Source: CAVQAH01 sp963784195
Lineage (GTDB): Bacteria; Acidobacteriota; Vicinamibacteria; Vicinamibacterales; 2-12-FULL-66-21
Direction of reading: 5' to 3'
Assembly (NCBI GenBank): GCA_963784195.1
Contig: CAWARA010000020.1
Coordinates: 1,240,001 to 1,304,000, forward strand
DNA: 64,000 nt
This document shows, piece by piece, positions 56,958 to 64,000 of the stretch; position 1 is the first letter of the stretch; every line of letters starts with the position of its first letter. The notes below the pieces were generated by a model that saw only the letters and a program-made list of their open reading frames with translations, did not search any database and was not told the DNA's origin. The position numbers and the translations under genes are program-made.

Positions 56958-57620
56958 ATGGCATCCAATGAGGCTGCAGTCGATCGCCGCGCGGTAGACA
57001 CCTGGTCCTTGCTCCGCTGGGGAGTGCTGGCGGGCCCGTTCTATCTCACCGTTGGCCTGATTCAGGCGCTGGTCCGGGATGGCTTCGACCTCGGGCGGCA
57101 CCCACTCAGCGTGCTGGCGAATGGACCCGGTGGGTGGGTCCAGACGGCGAACTTCGTGCTCACAGGCCTGATGGTGCTCGCAGCGGCCGCTGGATTCGCG
57201 CGCGTGCTGGGACCGAGACGCGCGGTGACGTGGTTCCTCGGCGGCTACGGCCTGGCCATGATCGTGGCGGCCATATTCCCCGCCGATCCGGTGGACGGCT
57301 TCCCTCCAGGCACACCAGAAGGATTTCCCACGTCGATCAGCACGACCGGGCTGGTGCACTTCATCGCGGGAGCGCTGGCCTTCACTTTTCTCGCCCTCAG
57401 TGGTCTTGCTGCCGCGTGGACGATGACACGCCGGCGCGTGCCGTCACTCGCGCTATTGTCGCTTCTCAGCGGTCTCGTCGTCGTGTTCGGATTCTTCGGT
57501 GGCATCGTGTTCCCGATCGGAATCCTGGGCATCTGGCTCGCCGTGGTCGTGGGCTGGGCCTGGCTCGCGGTCATGTCGCTCCGCCTGCACCGCCTCACGG
57601 GGTCCCTCGCTTCACCGTGA
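56958..57620 (+). CDS. DUF998 membrane protein, copy 2
   Basis: A 220-residue copy of the DUF998 membrane protein. All helices and the FPADPVDGFPPGTP loop are present. The C-terminus is altered from LRLNRLA in copy 1 to LRLHRLTGSLASP because of a small deletion, which brings its stop to overlap the convergent XRE gene by 9 bp. Divergent from tetR copy 2. Confidence 0.85.
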   Translation: MASNEAAVDRRAVDTWSLLRWGVLAGPFYLTVGLIQALVRDGFDLGRHPLSVLANGPGGWVQTANFVLTGLMVLAAAAGFARVLGPRRAVTWFLGGYGLAMIVAAIFPADPVDGFPPGTPEGFPTSISTTGLVHFIAGALAFTFLALSGLAAAWTMTRRRVPSLALLSLLSGLVVVFGFFGGIVFPIGILGIWLAVVVGWAWLAVMSLRLHRLTGSLASP

Positions 57621-57989
57621 CACGGGACGTTTCAGGAACAACGTATAGACGACTTTGGTCATCAACGTGTTGAACATCGCAGTCGCGGATACCAGTTCCC
57701 ACCCCTCGGCTCCGGCGCTGGCCAGTTCCGGTTGGAGTGATGCTCGATCTTTAGTCTCGACGACCCGGTATTCCCATTCTTGGCGCATGCTGATCTCCTG
57801 ATAGTCGAGGTCCTGGATGTCGAGATCCAATGCCGATGCGAGAGCCTTTTTCGACTGAAGCGATGCCGAGGCTTCGCTCTCGATGCGCTGTATGGTCCGG
57901 AGGTTGAGCCCGGACGCTATTGCCAGTTCTTCCTGAGACCACGACTTCTCTTTTCTGGCCTTGAGCACTAAGTCCGCATTGATCTTCAT
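57612..57989 (-). CDS. XRE-type HTH fused to DUF4177-like domain, copy 2
   Basis: A 125-residue protein, apparently identical in sequence to copy 1. Starts at ATG 57989 (MKINADLVLKARKEK). It is the last gene of the duplicated unit. That its sequence is unchanged while other genes in the unit carry indels suggests that the duplication is recent. Confidence 0.75.
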   Translation of the reverse strand: MKINADLVLKARKEKSWSQEELAIASGLNLRTIQRIESEASASLQSKKALASALDLDIQDLDYQEISMRQEWEYRVVETKDRASLQPELASAGAEGWELVSATAMFNTLMTKVVYTLFLKRPVSR

Positions 57990-58226
57990 CGACAGTCCTG
58001 ACCCTGGTGGTTGGTGACTCCCACCATCCGGCACTTCTGAGGAAATCGCTACGGCGTTCGGGCGAATACCGGCCGACGACGATACGACAGTAATACGACA
58101 GACGAGCGTTGACAGCGGAATTCCGGGAATCCGGCCAGAACGGCACCGGCGCGGGTTCGAATTCGGTGGGGCGGAGATGATCTGGAGCGGCTGAGTTATC
58201 CTCGGGTCGCAAAGGAGGCGAGGCAG

Positions 58227-58775
58227 ATGCCCCGAGGCCGGCCGCTCGAAGTCGAACAGGAACTCCTCGAAGCATTCGTTCGCAACGGACGTGCCACCGA
58301 GTATCTCGTGAGCGTGCTTCCCGTCGAAATCTGGCGCACGGCGCCGGCAAGCGGCCGCGGTCGCACCATAGCCGGGATCGTCGCGCACATCCAGAGCGTG
58401 CGGCGTACCTTCGCGCGACTAGCCGGCGCCCGTCCAGGCCCACCGTCGCTCGATCAGCGAACGGTCACATCCCTGCAGGCGCAACGCGCGCTGCGGCGTT
58501 CGACCGACGACTTGTCTCGGCTCTTTGCGCAGGCGATTGCGTCTCGGCGGGCGCGGGTCAAGGGAATGCCCCGGCGTGTCATCGACATGCTCACCTACCT
58601 GATGCAACACGACGCGCACCATCGTGGCCAGATCACGACGCTCGCCCGGGATCTCGGTCACACGTTCGGCAAGGACGATGTGGTGCGGCTGTGGGGATGG
58701 AAGGCGCTGCCGGCTTCGGAGGACCGTGCTCATCGTCTCAGCTCCCGCTCCCGTTCCGCATTTTCCAGCCATTGA
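58227..58775 (+). CDS. DinB-family protein
   Basis: A 182-residue four-helix-bundle DinB/YfiT-like protein with metal-binding histidines in IAGIVAHIQSVRRTF and LMQHDAHHRGQITTLARDL. The fold binds a divalent metal and includes thiol-dependent enzymes (mycothiol- and bacillithiol-type transferases), but the substrate is unknown. ATG 58227 follows AAAGGAGG at 58210-58217. Its last 46 bp overlap the convergent ankyrin gene. Confidence 0.82.
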   Translation: MPRGRPLEVEQELLEAFVRNGRATEYLVSVLPVEIWRTAPASGRGRTIAGIVAHIQSVRRTFARLAGARPGPPSLDQRTVTSLQAQRALRRSTDDLSRLFAQAIASRRARVKGMPRRVIDMLTYLMQHDAHHRGQITTLARDLGHTFGKDDVVRLWGWKALPASEDRAHRLSSRSRSAFSSH

Positions 58776-60297
58776 GCCATCTTCTCGTCCTTCTTGCCGT
58801 AGAGCGCCCAACCCTGTGCAGTACTGTTCCAACGGTAGTCCTTGATGGTCATGTCGATGCCGCGGTCGATGAGGAATCGCATCGACTCGTAGCTCCCGTA
58901 GAAGACCAGATGGTGCAGGATGCTCGCCGGCTCATGGGAGTTCCAACGGGTGTTGATATCCGCGCCGTGCTCGAGGAGAAAGTCGGCAACGTCGAACTGA
59001 CGGTTGATGACGGCAAAGGCGAGCGCAGTGTCGAACACCTGCTGTGCCGTGGGCGGATCCCACTGAAGGTGGGCCCGCGCGCGCGGGTCGTTGTAGGGAT
59101 AGTGATTGCCGAGATCGCCTAGCGCAGGGGCGCCGGACGCGTCGAACCAGTGCTTCACCCGCGAGAGGTTGCCCATGCCCGCCGCATGCGGCAGATCGTC
59201 CGGGAGTGGCCAGATGCGCGTGAGTATCGGGATGAGGTGTGTCGTCGCGTACGTGAACGCAAACTCGATCGCTTGCGATGGGGGCGGCGGTTGGCGCCGC
59301 AGAAGCGCGGGATCGAGGTCGATAAGGGCGCTGATGATGTCCCCACGATCGTTCAGCGTTGCCGCACCGATGAGCCCACCCTGAAACTCAACGTAGGCTT
59401 CACCGAGCAGCCACGGCTCACGCTGCAAGCCGCTGACGAACGCCTTCAGATCGCCATCAAGGACCGCGCGGCTGACCTGCTCCATGACAAAGGCCTTCCA
59501 CAGTCCAACTGTTATCGCGTGTGCGGGTCGCTTTTCGATGAAGTACTTGATGAAGTCGCGGCGGCCCACGCTTCCATCGACCTGTTTGCCGAGCGCGGGA
59601 TCGAGCGCGATGGATCGTTCCAGTAGAAGCGACGCGACCGCCTCGTGCTCGAAGCGGCACGCACACACGACCGCTTCATTGACGGTCGTCAGGTCGTTGC
59701 CGTTCTCATCAAGAGCGGTGCGAACAGCGTCGAGGTCACCCAGCGCCGTAAGGAATTTGAGCGTGCGCGGAAGCAGGCCTTTGCGCTGAAACAGCTGCAG
59801 CAGGCCTCTGGCGCGGGACTCGAGGATCCCCTCGCGCACCGCTGGCATCACGACCGCGCCGGCATCGATCAGCAACTCCGCACACGCCCCGCGCGTGAAA
59901 ACCTGTTCCCTGTCCGGGTCGAAGCTATCGGCATAGGCGCCCGTCGCGATTCCCAACAGGCCGCCTTCGTTATCGTGACCTTGCCAGGACAGCAACGCCG
60001 GGTATTCGGCCAACAGGTGCTTCAAACGTTCGACGTCGTTGTCGTGAATGATGCCTCGAGCCTGTGCGACCGCCCACTCGAGGCCTTTGCCGAGGCGTTT
60101 GCTGACTTCAGCGGTCAGGTCCTGCCAGCCTGCGTAGCCGTATCGCGCGCGATCACGAGTTGCGCGTTGCGCTGCGTCAACGGCACGAGCTGGGCATCAC
60201 GTGACCGATAAGGCAACGGGTCTCGCGCGAGTTTCTTTGCCTGTTTGCGGAGGGAGTCGAGAGACGGACGAGCCGGGAGAGACTTCGAAGTGGTCAT
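58730..60297 (-). CDS. Ankyrin-repeat protein (one frameshift)
   Basis: The gene begins at ATG 60297 (MTTSKSLPARPSLDSLRKQAKKLARD). A one-base change near 60145 shifts the frame, after which reading continues YAGWQDLTAEVSKRLGKGLE, IIHDNDVERLKHLLAEYPALL and on to 58730. Ankyrin repeats are clearest near the C-terminus (FDVADFLLEHGADINTRWNS; ESMRFLIDRGIDMTIKDY). Total about 520 residues. No signal peptide. Probably a cytosolic protein-interaction scaffold. Confidence 0.78.
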
Positions 60298-60500
60298 GGC
60301 GACCCTCTTTCATGAACCGCCTGTACCCCGCTGAAACCAGGCTGAAAGAAGGTGCACACGCACACAACTTCGGACCAAACAGGTGGGAGTGTTCCCTTGC
60401 CGCGGGTTGGTGGCGCCCTGTCAGCGCGCTCCCCGCAGTATCCAGGCACTGCCGCTTCGATGTCAACGTCCATCATCCGCTCCAGTGTAGGATTCGCGGG

Positions 60501-61145
60501 ATGTGGAAGATGGTTGCCGTCGGTAGTCTCTCAGCCGCGATCGCTGCGGCCACTGCGCTTGGCCCGGAGGCGGCGCGCGCCTCTCAGCAGGAGATCGATC
60601 TCCTTCGCGGCACCGACGCGCCGCCGAATGCCATCTGGCTCGATAGCCTCGATCTCTCGAAGATGGTGCAGCGCCGGCAGACGCCGCGCGCGGGCCGATC
60701 GCTCGCTGGAGGTTCCGGCGGCCGGCGAGGCGCAGGCGGCGCAGCTGGACCGCCCGGTTCGCCGATCACGCTCGGCGGCGTCACCTACCAGCACGGCATC
60801 GGCACGCTGTCGATCAACGAGTTGATCGTCGATCTGAAAGGGCAGGCGACGCGCTTTCTCGCGATGGTCGGGCTCAACGACAACGCCGGCCGGCAGGGAT
60901 CCGTCACCGTCGAAGTCTGGCTCGACAACCGGAAGGTCCTGATTGTTGCGCTCTTCAATCGCGGGCTGCAGGCCGCGACGGTGAACGCGCGATGGTCCGA
61001 TATCGGAGTAACGGGCCGTCAGCCGGTCCGCGATCTCTGGCAGCAGCGGGATATCGGAACGTTTGCTGATCGGTTCTCGACCCGCGTGCCGGCGCACGGC
61101 GCCGTGCTGGTGAAGGTGGGGCGAGTCATCGCTCGTACCATGTGA
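60501..61145 (+). CDS. Secreted NPCBM-domain protein, likely internally shortened
   Basis: A 214-residue protein with signal peptide MWKMVAVGSLSAAIAAATALG. An NPCBM (carbohydrate-binding) segment begins ITLGGVTYQHGIGTLSINEL and FLAMVGLNDNAGRQGSVTVEVWLDNRKV. It then joins directly to VALFNRGLQAATVNARWSDIG and DLWQQRDIGTFADRFSTRVPAHG, which resembles the C-terminal beta-sandwich of alpha-galactosidases. The second half of the NPCBM domain, expected between these, is missing. ATG 60501 is chosen because it begins the signal peptide. Confidence 0.65.
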   Translation: MWKMVAVGSLSAAIAAATALGPEAARASQQEIDLLRGTDAPPNAIWLDSLDLSKMVQRRQTPRAGRSLAGGSGGRRGAGGAAGPPGSPITLGGVTYQHGIGTLSINELIVDLKGQATRFLAMVGLNDNAGRQGSVTVEVWLDNRKVLIVALFNRGLQAATVNARWSDIGVTGRQPVRDLWQQRDIGTFADRFSTRVPAHGAVLVKVGRVIARTM

Positions 61146-62068
61146 GGACACGCAACGCCCGCAGCGTGTTCCACCGGCTTGGCCGATCGTCGCCCTCCTC
61201 GAGCGCAAAGTGGACCGCGCCGGGATGCGTGTTTTCCAGCCGCCAGGTGCCATCGGGCTGCTGCTTGGATCGAACCAAATCGATCGCTTCGTTCATCCGC
61301 GAGTCCGGCACGTCGCCGACCAAGCGGAAGTAGTCGAGCGCACGCAGCACGTCGTAGTGCCAGCGGGTGGGAAACGAGAACTGCAACCATGCTGGGTTGA
61401 CGATCTCGCCGGTGCTCTTCCGTCGAAACAGTTTTCTTTCGAGGAGGTACTCCTCACCCCGGCGCCGCGCCGCGATGGATTCCGCAGAGCCGCCGGTTGC
61501 GCGCTCGTGCGCCCACAGCCCTTCCAGGACGTTGATGGTGGTATCGAAGGACGAGCGCACGGAGCCGTTCTCCGCCTCGCAGTTCCACCCGCCGTCCTCG
61601 AGCTGCTCACCAAGAAGGCGCGCGACGATGGCGTGGACATCTTGAGCGAAGTAGGTGCCTAAGGTGACGGTCCGCCCATTGATGCACGGCTCGACCTCGC
61701 CGCTGAAGAACGGCTGCCCGGCGTGCTCCCAATGGCAGTGGTCTCGGACCAGCGCCGTTGCCCGGTGCACCCGGTCAGCGCGCGGATCAATTCCGAAGTC
61801 ATGCAGCAGCTGGAGTGTTGGCAGCGTGGAGGTCCAGGGCTGGCCCTGGTTCTCGTCGCGCCAGTTGAAGCTCTGCGCCGGGAAACACGCGCCTCCTGCC
61901 CACTGGCCGTCCTCGCCCTGCAACGCCAGCAGCCTGGCGCCCCAACCCTCGGTGGCCACACGCGCGCGCTCCGCCGCGACGAGCTTCAGCGGGCGCATGA
62001 ACAAGATCGCGCAGCACCTGCCAGCGGATCGCGGGATCCGAATCGAGCAGCCAGTCCAATACGGTCAT
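61126..62068 (-). CDS. Squalene-cyclase/prenyltransferase-repeat protein (one frameshift)
   Basis: From ATG 62068 it reads MTVLDWLLDSDPAIRWQVLR. A one-base change near 61990 shifts the frame, then AAERARVATEGWGARLLALQ, WAGGACFPAQSFNWRDENQG and repeats of the QxxDGGW type (EQLEDGGWNCEAEN; QQPDGTWRLENT) follow to 61126. About 310 residues. This alpha-toroid fold is shared by triterpene cyclases and protein prenyltransferase beta subunits, but the catalytic DxDD motif of squalene-hopene cyclase is not seen, so it may be a non-cyclase relative. Its end overlaps the NPCBM gene by 20 bp. Confidence 0.75.
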
Positions 62069-62202
62069 GCGCGTGAATCTACCATTCTGGTGTTACGTGG
62101 TGATCTGGCTGGTGAGCCGCGTGCACCTTCTCCCTGACTGAGGCCGGCTTGACCTCGGCCCGTGCGTAATGGCAAGTTCCGTTTCGCGGATGGAGCAACA
62201 GC

Positions 62203-62625
62203 ATGGCACAGACAATTCCAAAAGACTCTCAGTCTGCTGGGTCAACGGATCGGGACCTGGAACAACTCCTGACGGCATTCGCCGACGCCTGGAATCGTCA
62301 TGATGTTGACGCGCTGATGTCGATGATGACGCCCGATGGTGTATTCGAGGCCTCGAGCGGCAACCACGTCGACGGCGAACGGCACGAGGGATACCAGGCG
62401 GTGCGGGACGCGTACGCAGCGGTCTTCGCCCAATACCCCGATGCGCACTGGGGCGGTGCGCGGCACTTTGTGAGGGGAGACCGTGGCGTGTCGGAGTGGA
62501 CATTCACTGGCACCTTGAAGGACGGAAAGCGTGTCGAGGTAAATGGATGCGACCTGTTCACGTTTCGGAGTGGCAAGATTGCGGTCAAGAACTCTTTCCG
62601 AAAGAACCGACCCGCCATAGGGTGA
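62203..62625 (+). CDS. SnoaL/NTF2-like protein
   Basis: A 140-residue protein with the cone-shaped NTF2 fold pattern: LLTAFADAWNRHDVDALMSMMTPDGVFEA, YQAVRDAYAAVFAQYPDAHW and GKRVEVNGCDLFTFRSGKI. Such proteins are small hydrolases, isomerases or ligand-binding modules; no catalytic assignment is possible. It lies 18 bp upstream of the dipeptidase gene, so the two may be cotranscribed. Confidence 0.8.
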   Translation: MAQTIPKDSQSAGSTDRDLEQLLTAFADAWNRHDVDALMSMMTPDGVFEASSGNHVDGERHEGYQAVRDAYAAVFAQYPDAHWGGARHFVRGDRGVSEWTFTGTLKDGKRVEVNGCDLFTFRSGKIAVKNSFRKNRPAIG

Positions 62626-62643
62626 ACCTGAAGGTGGATTCAG

Positions 62644-63847
62644 ATGACTCGATGTCTCCTTGCCCTGCTCGTCCTGTCGGCCGCGTTCAACACACCCCAG
62701 GGGCCTGACGCGGCTCTCGTCGCCCGCGCCAAAGCCATCCTCGAGAAGGCGCCGTTCATCGACACCCACAATGACCTTCCCACGATGCTGCTGGAAAAGT
62801 ACGACGGCGACATCGCGGGTCTCGACCTCGGTGTCGCTCATCCCGAGCTCTGCGCCGACGTGCCCCGGCTGCGCCAGGGTGGCGTGGGTGCGCAGGTACT
62901 GGTCGGTGTGGACGAACTCCGCGAACATGACGACGAACCGCTCACTCCATGAGGCGCTGCGAGGGTTCGACGTCACGCTCGCTGTGATCCGCAGCCGGCC
63001 CGAACTGGAACTGGCCCTCACCGCGGACGATATCGAGCGCATTCACCGCGCCGGTCGCATCGCGTCGCTGATCGGCGTCGAAGGCGGCCACATGATTGAG
63101 GAGTCGCTGGCCGCACTGAGAATCTTCCACAAGCTGGGGGCGCGCTACATGACGTTTACCCATTGGGACACCGTGCAATGGGCAGACGCGGCGACCGACC
63201 GCGCCGAGCACGACGGCCTGACGGAGTTCGGCGAATCGGTGGTGCGCGAGATGAATCGCCTCGGGATGTTCGTCGACCTCTCCCACGTCAGTCCCGACAC
63301 GATGCGCGATGCGCTGCGCGTCAGCCGGGCGCCGGTGATCTTCTCTCACTCGAACGCCGCAGCGATCACCCCTCACCCCCGCAACGTACCGGACGATGTC
63401 CTGCGGCTGCTGGCGAAGAATGGCGGGGTCGTCCATGTGAACTTCTTCAAGGAGTTCGTCGCTCCCGGCGATCCGGCATGGCAGAAGCGCCGCACGGCTG
63501 CCCTCGAGGACCTGCGGTCGCGCCTCGACGACCAGAAAGCCGTCGATGCCGGCATCGCCGCCTGGGAGAAAGCGAACCCGCACCCGGGCGGAAGCATCTC
63601 GGAGGTCGCCGACCATATCGATCACATCCGCAAGGTCGCTGGCATCGACCACGTGGGGATCGGAGCCGACTTCTACGACGGGCAACCGACATCGATGGCA
63701 CAAGGTCTGGGCGACGTCACTCGCTACCCATATCTGTTCGCGGAGCTTCTCCGACGCGGCTACAGCGAAGAGGACCTGCTCAAGGTCGCGGGGCGCAACC
63801 ACCTGCGCGCGATGCGACAGATGGAGAAGGCGGCCGAGGGACGGTAG
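62644..63847 (+). CDS. Membrane (renal-type) dipeptidase, peptidase M19 (one frameshift)
   Basis: Starts at ATG 62644 with signal peptide MTRCLLALLVLSAAFNTPQG. Zinc-site motifs are FIDTHNDLPTMLLEKY, SLIGVEGGHMIEE, MFVDLSHVSPDTMRDAL, VIFSHSNAAAITPH and HVGIGADFYDG. One extra base near 62899 shifts the frame between GGVGAQ and YWSVWTNSANMTTN. The total is about 400 residues. It cleaves dipeptides, or beta-lactams in some members, at the cell surface or in the periplasm. It may act on imported peptides with the downstream permease. Confidence 0.83.
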
Positions 63848-63849
63848 CC

Positions 63850-64000
63850 ATGCTCTCTCGCATTCCGCATCCGCTCGTGCTGCTCGTCGGATGCATCTTC
63901 GCTGCCGCTCTGCTCACGCATGTCGTTCGCGCCGGCGAATTCGATCGCCGGGATGATCCGGCTACTGGCCGCCGGGCCGTCGTGGCCGGTTCCTTTCATC
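63850..64000 (+). CDS. YfcC-family permease, N-terminus only (runs off the window)
   Basis: Only 50 codons are visible from ATG 63850: LSRIPHPLVLLVGCIFAAALLTHVVRAGEFDRRDD, then ATGRRAVVAGSFH. The HPLVLLVGC helix and the AGEF(D/E)R-DD-(A/V)TGR segment match the start of YfcC-like basic amino acid or anion permeases. It follows the dipeptidase by 2 bp, so uptake of amino acids released by that enzyme is plausible. Annotation is limited by truncation. Confidence 0.6.
   Translation, partial: MLSRIPHPLVLLVGCIFAAALLTHVVRAGEFDRRDDPATGRRAVVAGSFH

Larger units (their letters stand above)
52554..58101. repeat. 5.5-kb tandem duplication, copy 2
   Basis: Begins cagtgaccgggcacctg and ends near aatacgaca at 58101. 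Same gene order as copy 1. It is about 27 bp shorter, mostly through a small deletion after the DUF998 gene (around 57595-57610). Beyond the end the sequence is unrelated, so the duplication has exactly two copies. Confidence 0.9.

Noticed and set aside
46979..58101. Transposon or IS-mediated duplication
   Set aside because: No transposase, terminal inverted repeat or target-site duplication is visible at either boundary.

Overview
High-GC bacterial chromosome segment, most consistent with an Acidobacteriota (Vicinamibacteria-like) soil organism. This is inferred from the gene families: several MacB/FtsX-type ADOP permeases (one with a PadR partner), a serine/threonine kinase with integrator/TPR modules, secreted hydrolases and many small stress or regulatory genes. 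No rRNA, tRNA, CRISPR array or transposase was seen.

Layout. 1-6.6 kb: truncated HTH regulator, beta-propeller protein, hybrid histidine kinase and a REC-PP2C phosphatase. 6.7-14.4 kb: cupins, aldo/keto reductase, nitroreductase, PadR-ADOP pair, ECF sigma/anti-sigma pair. 14.5-27.4 kb: the most interesting region, an apparent RiPP (ribosomally made, modified peptide) locus. A leftward run encodes a double-glycine precursor candidate, a PqqD-like recognition protein, two tandem radical-SAM proteins of the B12-binding architecture, a YcaO cyclodehydratase, a further radical SAM protein, a kinase-fold/methyltransferase fusion, and then a BtpA-PfkB-PsuG (C-nucleoside) trio. Rightward from the same intergenic region run TfuA and a glycosyltransferase-methyltransferase fusion. 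28-31 kb: cupin and a second ADOP permease. 31-38 kb: a very large Ser/Thr kinase gene with an internal in-frame 2.2-kb tandem duplication. 38-47 kb: HugZ-like protein, MFS transporter, carbamoylase, several gene remnants, secreted proteins and a creatininase. 47-58 kb: a 5.5-kb six-gene unit (ADOP permease, GIY-YIG-like protein, GreB, TetR, DUF998, XRE-DUF4177) present twice in tandem. 58-64 kb: DinB, ankyrin protein, NPCBM protein, squalene-cyclase-like protein, NTF2-like protein, dipeptidase and the start of a YfcC-type permease.

Reading frames are broken by single-base indels at two dozen or more places, in single-copy and duplicated genes alike. Because the two copies of each duplication carry different indels, the ancestral genes were intact. 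Either the consensus sequence is indel-prone or the region is decaying; I favour the first. Genes so affected are described across the break.

The peptide locus is proposed to work as follows (inference): the PqqD-like protein binds the long leader, YcaO with TfuA activates backbone amides, the radical SAM enzymes modify carbon centres, and the methyl- and glycosyl-transferase proteins decorate the product. Whether PsuG/PfkB/BtpA contribute a ribosyl-carbon step or form a separate salvage pathway is open.
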